Assembly: GCA_030704615.1 (NCBI GenBank)
Contig: CM060732.1
Coordinates: 25,236,001-25,300,000 of the forward strand
DNA from: Takakia lepidozioides
Lineage: Eukaryota; Streptophyta; Takakiopsida; Takakiales; Takakiaceae
Length of the DNA: 64,000 nt
Reading direction: 5' to 3'
Under the pieces are notes generated by a model, which was not told the origin of the DNA, searched no databases, and was given only the letters and a program-made list of their open reading frames with translations. Positions 33,358 to 46,200 of the stretch are shown piece after piece. The number at the start of each line of letters is the position of its first letter. The first letter of the stretch is position 1. Both the position numbers and the translations under genes were made by a program.

Positions 33358-36009
33358 AAGGAAAATAGCTTTATCCGAAACCCTTGGGGAGTTGCACGTT
33401 TGCATGTGTAAACCCACAGCTCTTTGGGTTAAGACCCTCATCATTGTTTCTCCTATCTTTAGATAAGGGGTGCCATCTTGTTCAGCGATCGCTGAAAGGG
33501 TACTGAAAGGATCCACCAAAATTTTGGTTGAATTCGATCTGTTGTTACACCTTTTGCTCTCCTCCCTGTTGCACGGCCCTAGGGAAGCTGTAATTCGAGT
33601 CAAACATATGTGCAGGGCTGTTCATTCACCAATCATTCGTATATGTTTGTCAGCTCAAACTTCCATCCGCAACGCTTTTTACACTACGCAACAAAATTGC
33701 GATCATTGTCGCAGACATTGCGCTCAATCACCAACTGTGTATGCAGGTGCCTGAATTGATGCTCGCAAACAAACAATCGAACAAACAAGAATGTGCCATG
33801 TTTAGGTGTACAAAGCGCGATTGTCAGACGCACCTCGCGAATCCCTCCTCTCAATCGCTTCTACACTCGGGTTCATCACCGCCCTCATCATCACCCGCAC
33901 GCAACTTTGTGTTCCCTGCAAACCGAGGCCATTGGCTGCACCGGGACCGAGTCAAAGCGGGAGTCCCTCTCTCGCGACGATCATCGGCATCACCTCCACG
34001 TCAACGTCATGTCAGAACTCTACTCCTTATCTTACTTGTGAGGATGCAATCCATCCGTTAGATGAAAAATATCGGTGGTGGGTGTGTCATTCATCCGTTG
34101 TCAAACGGCGCCACCTGTCTTATCTACCGATTTACCCCAGCCATCAATGCATCTCAGCCGCCGATGTGGGGATGGCTGACGCGCAGCCACGTCGAAGGCT
34201 GGCAAAACGTAAGTGCAACCAGTATTGGGATAATTGAAATGGGCCACACATTTAATTTCGCCTGGGGTACAGCGCCCCATTCCCCAATACAATAAATTGC
34301 TGCTGTGGGATGAAAATGGGGTGACATGGCAAGTGATTGGGCTCATCATTATCCCATATCGTTTGCATACATCCAAAGCGCCATCAATGTGTATATATAG
34401 CAGGGCCAGTCACACATCACTCAGGTCCCATACTGTTTCCCGGATGATATATTCGTCCGGCCGAGTGGATGAATGAGAAGGAGAGCAGTCATCCTCCATA
34501 CATGACCTGCCTACGTAAGGCTGCATGGGAATGGCCCTGCTACGTGGCACATTCGGTCGTACCTGGTTACATTTCAACCGTGGGTCGGTCCGACTCGGAC
34601 CTGAGGGTGAGCAGATATAGGTAGAAGCTAGAGTAGGATTGTTGACTAGTAAAAGTGGGTAGTTGACCGACTAACAGCCACGCATTAGTGAGTAGTAACT
34701 ACAGTAAGCGGCTAGGTTCTGGCGGAGGCTCTGTCGGAGGAAGGCTTGGTTAATTTTAGTGTGAGAGTGCATCACTAACTTAACGGGTGACTAACTGCGT
34801 GTAGTTAGTGAGGAGGGGAGGGAAGGGTGCTAACCAGGGTGGGTTGGGTGGTGGGGGTGGTTAAGATAACCAGGTGGGGTTAGGGTAACCCGGGGGGGAG
34901 ATGACAAAGGGAATAAGCCCAGGCTCTCCAGTGCGCTCGTCGCCAGCGGTTGGGCCCTACCCGTCTCTCTCGCTCGCTGCGCTGCGATCTCATTGCAGGC
35001 CAAGATCGCAAGCTTGGCGATTCGGTTTGGAGTGGTGTTGGTTGCGCTGCGCTGCGGGGTGGGGGGGGGAGGGGGTGGTTGTGTCGGGGGGGAGGATTTC
35101 GGGGGTTTTGATGTGGTGTTGGGAGCTCAATTTTGAGGAGTAGTTTTTGGGGGAAGTTTGGTTGTGTGTGAGAGAAGCTTGGCAGGGAGTGGTTTTTGTT
35201 AAAAAATAATAGGTTAGGCGTGTAGAAGGAGTGGCGTTGGCGTGCCTGTTGAGGATACGGGAATCGGTATCGCTGGATTGGATTGGTCGGGGGGGAAGGT
35301 CTGGGAATTGAGATCCTTGGAGAGATGGAGCTAGCTTTCTGAGGTCTAAGGGAGAATTTCAAATTGTTGTGGAATTCTGTTTGAATGTAGTTGAAGGAAA
35401 GGTGGTCTGTGAGGAGAAGATTGCAAGTGAGAGAGAGGAAGAGACAGGCAAGGCCAAAAAGCAGGGAGGATGGTGGCGTTTTTTATGTGAAATTCGAGCG
35501 TGGAGGAGTCAGAGAAACACAAGTAGAAACAGAGACCATGAGTCATGATGAATTTAAAGAAACGCAGGAGACGACGAACCGACAAATGTAAAGGCCTCAT
35601 GCCGACATCTCTCCTGTTTAGACAAAGCATGATGACAAGGACTTTCCATTGACTTGCGATATAAAAGAGCCTCGTCAACATAGTTCATATCCTCTAGTTA
35701 TATGTAGCTACCGAGAGAATGAGGCCTTCTATGAGGCGGAAAGGATTTCACAGAGTCTTAAGGGCCAGGCCATCCTTTCTTTCTCCCTTCAAGTGGAATT
35801 CCATGTGCTTTAGTGCCTCCTAAACCCTCCCCTCGATTCTGCCCTTGCAGAGTGTTGGTTGGCGTCCTTTGTCTCTTTTCCAACTGTCTCCTTTCTGTCT
35901 CCGGTGTGTATTTAAGCTGTTGTGCTTCCAAACGAGGCTGTCACTGTGAGCGAATACTGGAAGCGCAGGGAGGACGGAGACACAGGTTGGCGCGATGATA
36001 CTTCTGGCG
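33358..36009. other. Intergenic: sulfotransferase 3' side, then promoter and leader of the RING gene
   Basis: No known coding family. G-rich sequence at 34800-35310 contains ggggttagggtaaccc near 34876. 35700-36009 is probably 5' UTR of the RING gene. Some open stretches near 33.8-34.3 kb are unclassified. Confidence 0.45.
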
Positions 36010-37638
36010 ATGGGGCAGGGAAAATCCTACAAGGAGTCTCTCAAGTCATTAGAAGCGGACATCCAACATGCCAATACGTTGTAAGCCCTTCTTCCTCTCC
36101 TCCCCTTTTGCAGTGTCATAAAGGTCTAGCCCGTCTGTCTTAACTCTCCGACGTAGCGTTGGTTTCTTCCCGGATGGAGCTCTAAATTGAGGAAGTCGAA
36201 GTGATTTTCCGGTAGAGAAGTGAAATCTGTCAGACACCCACCAGCGCTTAGGTTGATAAATCGAATTGGTATACAAAGTTGGAAATATCGCTGTGGGTGA
36301 TAAAACCAGGAACGACGATTAGCAAATTTTTAGACTTTGTATCGAGGAACGTTATTTTCTGGCTTCGGGGATGTCAATCCACCCTCCCAATCCAAAAGTC
36401 GCCCACCCTCCCACTTTTCATAAAGCAAGGCTTTCACCTAGTTCATGGTTGCCCATGGAAGGACTACTATTCTGTAAGGATTCCAGCTAATGACTAGGAA
36501 CTATTTAGGTCATGGTACCTTAGTACAACTGTCTTCAAAGTTTTGGTTTTGTTTGCCCAGCGAGGATGCCTGTGCCTTCCAGCACCTCTGTGATTGGGTG
36601 ACCCCTTGCACACTACAAAGCCACACATTCTTTTGTAATTGAATTGCATTGAGGGTTGCCAATTCAATAGATTTGAACTAATGCCTAGAATGGTGGCCAG
36701 TGTGCCAATGCCTGTACCACTCGTTCAATCAAATTATAAGCAGTTGTATAAAATTGCAGAGAGCTCATCTGTCTGCCCTCCATGTTGATTAGCACTGTGT
36801 GAAATTGGTCTGCTATGGTATAGCAGCTTTAACTGGTAGGTTCAGGGTTTAGGCTTATAGATTAGTGAGGCAGATAAACTGGTGGAATGGAAGGGAGAGT
36901 GTTCTCATTCCCTTTACTGACTTTCTAGAGTGGAGGGGAGGTTTTTTGAGAGAGTCCACCTGGAAGCTGGAAGTCATTAATGGAGAGGAGTGGCAAGCTC
37001 ATTCAGGAGACACCCTGAAAGCAGGGAATCTCGTGCTACATTGTGCTTCCATCACCTCTCTCTGCTCTTGGCTGTTTGGCCATTCCAAGACACGTGGCTT
37101 GAGTAGCCTGTATTGAAATCTGTGCAGTGGAAGGTGGAACTACCGTAAATATGCATTGTCACTTTGTGAGTCGAATTGCTTGCAAGATCTATCGTCCTCT
37201 TTTTCACAGCCTGACCTAAGCACTTAGGGACCTGCACCTTCCTCTAGCTTATCTTGTTACTGTCTTTGCACATACCATTGAGTAGTATTTGCATGTCATG
37301 GGTGACCAGTTACACGTACACCTCTCTAAACTATGTCTGTTGCAGTTTGCAAGGAGAACTAATTGTTCGGGAGAGCTTAATTGTTACACTTGTGCATACT
37401 ATGGAAGTCATTTATTTTGTCATGAACCTGTGCTTTGTCCAATATTCTGATGTCCTGACTGTTTACATGATTGTCACAGAGCATCAGAATTTCCAAGGGA
37501 CTATGATGGTGCGTGCCTACAAATGAGACTGGCATACAGCCCTGCAGCCCACTTTCTTTTGTTCCTGGTGCGCTGGACTGATTGCAGTCTGGCTGGTGCC
37601 TTGGGCCTTCTCCGCATTCTTATCTACAAGGTCTCCTT

Positions 37639-37673
<35 letters not shown>

Positions 37674-39948
37674 AGCAATGTCTTATGACAAAACACACAC
37701 ACTCTCTCTCTCTCTCCCGCACCGGGGCTGGTGACCACAAGGCTTCAGCAAATTGCAGACACACTGTCCTCTGTGTTCTCTATCACTGTCATACAATTTG
37801 GAGCATTATATCGACAGCACATTAATGGAAGTACCTAAGCGGGGTAGTTCGATGATTACTATCTACCACATACCATACACTGACAGATAGAACAGTGGAA
37901 TGAAATGAATGCAGGTGTACATGGATGGGACCACGACAATGACTACACATGAGAGAAAGGCTAGTCTTCGTGAGTTCTATGGTATGTGACTTCCTGTTCT
38001 CTTGAATAGACAATCATAATGTCTTTCATTTTGATGCTGGAAGCTACCTGGTCAAAGTAGAGGTGCTGAAGCAGAGACTGCAAGACTGATGGCATTGTGA
38101 CTACAAAACCGTAGTGACTGCAAGTTTCAACTTCCTCTTTTTCTCCGTTTGCCGCATTCGCAGCAAGGGTAGTCGACCACAGAGCACAATGGACTTCCCC
38201 TGCCAGTGGACTGTGACTTGCTGTGGCTGAGCATTGAGCCTGTGTCCGCTCAAAAATATTCTCAATGTCTTGGGGACGTTTTTGTCATCCTTAAAGCTAG
38301 AGTCTAAAAGTGGGACCGATGTAATGTAGGGGGATGCCAAGCAGATGGATATACAGGTCTACAACCGGGTCTAGTTCAAATGAAGCCAAAATGGGCAGAT
38401 CCTTCCCGTTCTTCCTGACGTGATGTTTGTGAGACGAGAACTTTGTTGTCAGTTCGAAGAATGCATGTTGAGCTCAATGACATGCCGACATAAATCGGAG
38501 ATCCCATATGTTGAACTTGGCTCAGTTTGATGAACTGATCTGATTTGAGATGCCAACTGGCGAATCCTTCCTGATGTTCCTGATGTCAGTGATACAAGGT
38601 ATCCTTTATCATGGTGAAGGGCAACATATGTGCAGCTCGATAAGATTACCGAGATGGATTGTGGAGATCTTGTTGCACTTCCCACAGTCTGATGTGGCTT
38701 TCAGGCCTTTCAAAGTCTACAAGTTATGGGAATGACAGGAAACGTATGTGGGGGAATGTGTTTGCAGCATACATCTACCCCTCGCTGCAGCAGCTCCAGG
38801 GTGGTATCTCAGAGATGGAGGATATGAAGCAAAAGGCAGTGTGCCAGGAGCGTTATAAGAAGAAGGTTGATGAAGAACGGGGCCACATGTCAGAGTTGGA
38901 TCTGGAGCGTGAGCAGGAGTGTGGCATATGCATGGAGACCAACACCAAGATTGCGCTCCCTGACTGCAACCATGCCATGTGCCTCAAGTGCTATCGTGAA
39001 TGGTGGGTTGTCCTGCCTCTGCCTCTTCCCATTTTCTCTCTTGGTTTCCAGCAAAGCAATCCAGTTGTGATCAAGTGTGTGGGTGTATATTATCCTTCTA
39101 GTCGTTTCTTGTGTAGAGGGCGAAACAGAGGATATGCTGCACAGCAGAATGCTTGTAGTGAGGCTTATTCTTGTTGAGGACTTTCTCATGTTGACCAAAA
39201 AATATAGGGATAAGAAAGAACAAGGAACTAGCGTGTGGGTGTGAGAAAAGGCGCATTGGTCTGTGTGCGTGCTTTCTGAGGAAAATCATGTGGGTATATG
39301 TCTGTATCTCTCTACATGTGTAGATGGGTGTGTGTGTGTGTGTGTGCTGGAGAGAAAGAAAGAAATAAGAAAATATCTTCAGAATGCCCACTGAACTTGT
39401 GGGACAAGAAAGAGCTTTCGAGGGAATTCAGGGTATATCCTCTATATCATAATCCCAGTGGGATCGTAAACTTTCAGAACAAGTTTCAGTGTTTGTAACC
39501 CGAAGGGCATGTAACTTACCCTGAAATTGCCGTGTTGCGTGAGCACAGTTTCCAGCGATCTAGTGCTGAATTAAGGGCTTGGTCTGACACCAAGTAAAGA
39601 CTACAGATGTTGATGCCAGAACTGATAGTAAGCCCTATACCTTAACTCCCAGAGTCACCCTGTAGGGAACACACTGAGAGGAGGGAGAGTGAACTGTACA
39701 GCTGATTTGCAAGCGGCGGGACAATTGATGCAAGCAGGCATTCACGGTCGCAGTCATGCCCGTTCTGCCGCGACAGTTTGAAGCGTGTGAACTCACGCGA
39801 TTTGTGGATCTTCACCGACTCAGGCGATGTCCAGGACATGGTCACACTTGCTCGTGACAACTTGCAGCGGCTTTTTATGTACATTGACAAATTGCCTCTC
39901 TTGGTCTCAGAGAGTGTGTTCGCTGTTTATGACGCCCATATCAAGTGA
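36010..39948 (+). CDS. AIRP2: AIRP2-like RING-type E3 ubiquitin ligase (complete, 244 aa)
   Basis: A cytosolic RING E3 of the plant AIRP2 family (in Arabidopsis linked to ABA and drought response; role here inferred). Coding exons: 36010-36080, 37480-37630, 37915-37981, 38768-39002 and 39738-39948. Phases agree and give 244 codons, against about 242 in Arabidopsis. The N-terminus MGQGKSYKESLKSLEADIQ, the segment MRLAYSPAAHFLLFLVRWTD and the C-terminal LARDNLQRLFMYIDKLPLL follow the family. The RING is C3HC4: Cys148, Cys151, Cys163, His165, Cys168, Cys171, Cys182 and Cys185. It is split by the 735-bp intron 4 at Trp175. Introns contain CT and GT microsatellites and LINE-tail pieces. No defect seen. 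Confidence 0.92.
37642..37669 (+). repeat. CT microsatellite in intron 2 of the RING gene
   Basis: A (CT)n run just downstream of the 37630 splice donor, with a second short CT run at 37701-37717. Confidence 0.85.
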
Positions 39949-41654
39949 TCATCGCCATCACATTGTGCTAAACCCCACTGAGATGATACCCCGCCACTTC
40001 TGGCCCCTTGAGCCTTTGGTGAAGCAAACATCTGCCTGCCCATAACACCAAAGGAAGAGCAGCATCCCTTCTACAGCCTTTCCCGGCTGCCATGGATTGC
40101 ATTATGCCCCTCCGTGTCAATATCCCGTGTTATGTTTGCGCTTATTGATGCAGGGTTAACAGGTCCTCTCTTTGAAGAGCTAAGGGGCTTCCAAAGTCAT
40201 GTACATAACACAAATGAGGGTCTCACCATCTAACCAGAGAATAAGACTCCCTTTAGAAAACACTAAGTGGAGGATTATCAAGTGGGCCTCTATGGATAAA
40301 TTATAAAAGCGGATGCACCCGGCTCTTGCACATTGCCAACTGCTCCAAGTTTTTTGGTCTTCAGCTCTCAGAACCCATACACTTTCTGAGGAAGTTAGGT
40401 GGACGCTACGTAGGCAGCCGGGCCTATTGCCATTAGTTACCACTTCTTTTGTGAAAGAAGTGACCTGAGACTTAATAAGTGACACCATTGCTTGTGCCGC
40501 GCTGTTTCTGCGCTCTTTGTACTGTGTGAAAAACCTACAAAGTGGTCTACTACTGAGGTCAGCCTTCTAAGGGCCATGCATATATGATGTTACTGGGTGG
40601 AAAGATGGTTTGGAGATGACTTGAGTAGCAGGTGCCAGGGCCCATATATATGGAAATTTTGCCAAATGCTGGACTTGATATGGAGCACAATACTTCTCAG
40701 TCATTTGTATAGTTTTTTAAACTAATTTGTGTGGCACATCCAGCATCAAAACACACATATTGTGAAAACTTCTGGTCAGTTTCTTTCAACATAGTTTCAT
40801 TGTGCTGAAATTAGTATCATAAACTTAACTGCCTGGACCACCACTGGTACTTCCATCAACTTCCCTAGCCACTGCTATTTGAGGTACTATAAAGACAGTA
40901 TACAGTTCGGCTTAACCCTTAACTTCCTACCCGACCCGTTGTCTGGAGGACCATCCTAACTTTTGCAGATGAACTTTTTCTACATTCATTTCTTCTGAGC
41001 ATTTGTAGCTGGCCCAGCTGCTGCAATTTATTGCATGCCATTTGGAGCAGCATGCGACCTCCAGATTTTTCTAAAGGGACATGGTTCAAAACTTTATTGG
41101 GTGGAGGGGAGTTGTCTGGAAACGTGGGCCCCCCTCATTGGGCCATTGAAGCATACCATGCCCAAACCGCAGGCCCAGCGCTGGTGCTTGGTCCAGTCGG
41201 AAAACCCTCCAGGAGGAGGGGTGTACTGGCTTGTCTCATGATTTCTGGACCTGTGGTGTGGAAAATGGCGAATTTCAAGTACTTTGGGTCGTTGGAAATT
41301 CATGAAAAATAGCAAAATGGGCTTTCCTGGGACAATGATTGGAGCCTCGTCAGGAGAGATATAAAGGTTCAAATCTGGTCGTAGGCTCTCTGGAAAATGA
41401 TTGGCCCTTCATTTCTCTTTTGTGCATGTGGATATAAATGTAAATTGGGTCATTTTAGAGTATTGGCGTTACAATACGTTTTGTAGTGTCATTGAGATCT
41501 CCCAAATCATGGGGCCTCTGGCCACGTTGGAAAGAAAATGATTAGACTTACATGACTTAGATGACATTGGACAGTTGTGCCGACAGCACGGGCTACCCTA
41601 GGACATTGATTGGAGCCTCAATAAGAGATATAATATCAATAACGATTGGATATA
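39949..41654. other. Gap, no gene recognised
   Basis: A partial duplication is visible: gattggagcctcgtcaggag at 41338 and gattggagcctcaataagag at 41609. cattggac..acagcacgggctaccc at 41568 recurs near 42690. Confidence 0.45.
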
Positions 41655-42352
41655 CCGTAGGTTCATAGCAGATTAGGCACAATTTTATTTATTTTTTAAA
41701 ATGCCTAAGCAAATCTGTGATTTTTCAAGATTTATGCCTAAAAAGTTGGAAAAATAATATGAAAGTGCCTAATTCAGTAAAATTGTCTAAAAAGATCCTA
41801 CTATATATAATTTCTATTGAAAACAAAAAAAAAAATGCTCCATAAATGTTCAGAAAGTATAGGCCAACTCCCTAGGTCCATACAACCTCCAAAGGACCTT
41901 CCAATGAGTCTCGAACATCCTACATATGCTCATCACTAAAGTCTTCATCCCCATTCAAGTCAGGTACATCTGAGTCTTCAATGTGCAAATTTCCAAGGCT
42001 CTTCACATGTGCTCTTCACCACCTCAACATCAAGATAGAAATCTGGTACCTTTGAGGAACTAAGAGTCGTTTCCACTTCCACTTGAGGAACTCTAGTTGT
42101 AAACAAAGGCTCGGACGCTATCTCCATTAGAAAAGACTTTTCTTTAGGGTTTGTCTTGGGGAAGAAGAGAGGGTACGTGAGACCTTTGGGGATGGAAGGA
42201 GAAGTTCCAAGTGATGAAAGGTGCCTAACATCAAAACTTATGGATGAAAAGTGTCTAATTTATATAAATCTTTTTTGAAAGTGCCTAAAATGAATATTCC
42301 AAATTTAATAATTATTAGGCGCTGGGGTGCCTAATCTGCTATGAACCTACGG
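41655..42352. mobile_element. TA-flanked inverted-repeat element, 698 bp
   Basis: Perfect 26-bp terminal inverted repeats: ccgtaggttcatagcagatt... at 41655-41680 and its exact complement at 42327-42352. They are flanked by TA on both sides (41653-41654, 42353-42354). The inner end of the repeat is gattaggcac, as in the element at 18.9 kb. Internal sequence around 41.94-42.1 kb resembles that of the 18.9-kb element. No intact frame. The perfect repeats suggest recent movement. Confidence 0.85.
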
Positions 42353-42409
42353 TATTACGACTCAATAAATTCATGAAAAGGGAAAAATCGGGCCTTAACA
42401 TGAGAGACG

Positions 42410-42720
42410 CACTTGGATATATAGGAGATTGCACACTGGGCTTAGATTGGCCTCCACATAGGAGACGCCACATGGAAGAGACCCTTGGATACATAGAAGA
42501 TTGCACTTGGGATTAGATGGGTCGACATAGGAGATGCACAAGGATACATAGGAAATTGCACTTGGTCTTAGATGTTAGTTCTTCACACATGGGCCAAAGG
42601 TATAGGCTGCCCTAGAGATCGCACTTGGGCCTCGACATAGGAGACGCAATTGGATACATAGGGGATTGCACTTGGACTTAGATGACATTGGACACTTGGG
42701 CCAACAGCACAAGCTACCCT
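42410..42720 (+). repeat. Degenerate tandem repeat
   Basis: ggatacatagrrgattgcac-type words occur near 42415, 42487, 42543 and 42652, separated by gacataggagacgca-type words near 42458, 42526 and 42632. Spacing is irregular (about 56-110 bp). Confidence 0.7.
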
Positions 42721-43248
42721 AGTATAACTCAACGGTGTAAATTCTTAAAATTTGGGGAGATGGTGTAAAGGCCAAGTAGGCATGTATGTGTGCGGTCAAT
42801 TTTTGTGGATGAATGCTGGTAGGTGGTTAGCCTCCCGTTAGTTCCAAGGGGTAGTAATTTTTGGATGTGAAAAAATTCACCTTGTAGGAAGTTAAGGGTT
42901 AAGTGTGTGCTCAGAATTATTACCAAAATTGCATCAAGACCTAACTCGATGTCCAGCCCTTACCAGAACCAAAGCACTTTCTACATGCTTTCCGTCCAAG
43001 AAACTTGGGCCTCTATAAATCTCTCAAGGCCTGGGACAACCACAAAAGTGGAATTGTCCTCAGTATTGCATGATTCCATACTGGGGGCCAATGGTTGTTG
43101 CATAGAACTTGTTCAAAACTTGCCGAAACAGATGATTGTTGAGAACCTGGGTTTCCACCCTGAGTTTCAACTGCCTCTTCAACCAAGGGTAACCTATGGG
43201 CACTTCCATTTGTTCTCAATCACTCCCCCTCGCCTAAAAAGATGAAAC
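42721..43248. other. 3' side of the P5CDH gene
   Basis: No other gene recognised. This should hold the 3' UTR of the minus-strand gene. Confidence 0.45.
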
Positions 43249-46200
43249 TCAGGTGGACTCTGGTGTCTGCCAGCCCTTGGGGATGGCCCCAACATCATGG
43301 ATTATTTCTCGGTGACAAGACCAAACAAGCTTGATTGCCTCTGGTGTCCCAATTCCAGCACCCCGTGGGTCTCCAGCAGGACCAAACCTACATAGACAAA
43401 CAAGATAACAACCACAAGCGCACTCAGTGTGTACTAGCAAAGATTGCATGAATAAGAGAAGCATGTTTAATAGGGACAGAAGTGAGTTTCAATATATAAG
43501 TTAACTGGAAAGAATATGTGACTGTACCAGTGGTTTTGCGGAGCTCCCGTGGTCCGTGCCCGGATGCCTGCATATGTGGTGCCGTTCACCGTGCTGCTCA
43601 ACACTTCCTGATGCAAGTTCCAAAGCATACTAGACAATTCAAACTCCAGCGCTACACTTGCCACTCCAAAATACTGTAGGTTTGGAGCATAGAATTTGTC
43701 GCACGTCCTCTTGATTTGTTAGATTCCAGGATGGAAATGTCACCCACCCGAATTGCAAACGTGAGGTCCACTTTCAGATGGGATAGCAGTAAAGCAGTGG
43801 AGAATCAAATTGAGGGAGGAATTTAACCTGGAGAAAAAGAACATCATTGGAGACTACAGCAGCAGTCAGGTGAGCGTGCATTCGCTCACAAGCCTCCAAC
43901 ACCAACGGCAGATCTTCCTGTTTGTACTCTGTCAGGATCTGCCCTCCCCAACGTCAGACCACCACCATTACACCCATTATCAAAAGTTTCTTTTTCTGCA
44001 CACCCAAGTGTCATGACCGACACACACAGCCAGACAAACAGGTCAGGCACTTACTTGAAAGGGCCCAAAGATCTCAGTTGTGGCAGCTTCAAAGTTTTCC
44101 TTGCTCTTCAACATCTCTTTGAGAGGAACAAAAACTGCCGTTGGCTCCACAGCACCATAAATGCTCGGAATGTTATGGTTCTCAAGAGGCTTCCCTCCAA
44201 ATGCTAAATGTGCACCTGGAATGGTCAACAGCTTCTGTACATGCTCCAGCATTCTTTCTGTTGTCACCTGAAATGCACCACCATCATAGAAGCAAAATTC
44301 ACTCAGAATTTCTTGTCTCATAGTATGAGCGCTGATCAGATCAGAGGCTCGACAATGGGTAATCTAGTTTAAGTCTTGATTCACGAATTTCAGGTGTCTT
44401 TCCACCAACTCTTCAAAAGTTGTTATGTCAACAGACAACAATTACGTACCCTAGACTGACCATGATCTGCATCAAGGCTTTCGGTACTTGAGGACATGAG
44501 TTTCAGTCTAGTGTTCACACAAATTGATCTTGACGCCAATTTGCCCACCCCCCGGACGTTCAATAAATCAGGTGAATAAACCCCAAGAACTTGAACTCCA
44601 TAAATCATTTGATGGATTACATCTCCACAATGGTGGCCAACACTTTCCAGGTCAAGATTGCCAATCGTGCGATACTAGAGTGGGAAAACTGAGTTAGCAT
44701 AGCAAGAGGTGACGTACAGTCAGAACAGGACCAACTGTCAGGTCCTCCAGTTTCCTCCTTGCTGCCAACTCCTTAAGCTTCCCCACAAAGCCAACCGCCG
44801 CCCAGTTCTGCATGATACAAAACATCTTATACTCACACCTCTCGCCACAGCAGTTTGGAAGAAAAAGAAGAGTAAAATTGAAGGATGAATCATGCCTTTT
44901 CAAGGACAGCCTCTTTCCAGAAGTGTACCCATTTTTCTACATCAACATATGTATCCCACCGTCACAATCATACCCGCAGATCCACAACCAAGGTTCCCTC
45001 CAGCTGGGGGAAGTTACTGTGGCAGTAGGCAGGTTCTTAGCATATAACATCAACAGAAAGCCCAAGAGCTTCTGGGACAGAACGAAAGAAACTATATGAG
45101 TCCACAGAGAGGGAGAGTAAGTTGATTGTGGCCTCGCTTATTTCCTAACAACTAACTTTTCATCTATTCTTTACATCAGTAAAATAAGCGAAATAGTTGG
45201 GACAGTCAGAGCTAACAGCGATATCACTCACTACTACAAATTAATCTGCGGGTCTTCGCGCCAGAACCTCACCAATGCTCGCCCTATCAAACTAGCCACG
45301 CGGGGTTCAATAGGCCTCTCACCAGTCTCCTTTATGATTCCTGAACTATGTTATGGATCAATCCAACGACACCACATGACACAACCAACAAATGTGTTCT
45401 CCACTGACATAACAGACTAATTCTATTACTGCCTCCTCCAATGGATCCCCACTCATAGTTCAGAGATGGCTGCTTCTTCCTGTCAGAGTTTGACTGAGTT
45501 CTTGTCCTACTTTGTTGCCACAGTATCGCTACTGCATTGCACTTTGGGGACAGAATCTACTCAACAAGTAAACCACGAGATAAACAATTACAACAGAGAA
45601 ACAGGATGGTGAAAAGAATGATGACACAACCATTTAGCACACCCTCAATCTCTCGGAATTCCGAGCTATAACTCTTTACTAACTGCACTTAGCAGAAACA
45701 CATGCAAGGAGCCTCGAACCTACGAATCAATATCAAGGCTGACAGCCCTCTCGAGTACAGCAATGCTTGTCTCTCCGCCTACAGATTATACCAACTCTGT
45801 ATATGACTAAGTATTCCTTGTAGCAAAAGAGAGAGAGAAATGAAATGAAATGAAATGGTGCTTTATAACGTCCGGGGAAAGCTCATAGAGCTTATGGGAC
45901 AAAATGGAAAGAAAAACATGAGAGAAAACAGGAAACCAGAGTCAAGAGAAGAACTATTGTTCAAGTGATTGTCTAAGGGTGAATGCCTCGTGCAGGTAGG
46001 CTGCCAAGCATTTCTGATCCTCACAGTGAAAGACCTCAGTGAGAGATTGGGTTCCACGGAATAGACAATGGAATCTCCCACGGATCTCAATTTCCTGGTT
46101 GCGCCCTGTGCAAGCTGGACAGAGGCGGTCCTGCTGCAGGTTTTCCCATCTGCCAGTCTCTATCCGTAGGTTGTGGGAGCCCACCCTGAACCACCCCAAA

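Noticed and set aside
33806-34237. Open frame of 143 codons upstream of the RING gene
   Set aside because: No recognisable motif; overlapping frames are equally open and no splice logic supports it.
34880-35362. Long open frame on the minus strand, Pro/Ser-rich
   Set aside because: It is the complement of a G-rich leader upstream of the RING gene. Its composition explains the lack of stops and it matches no family.
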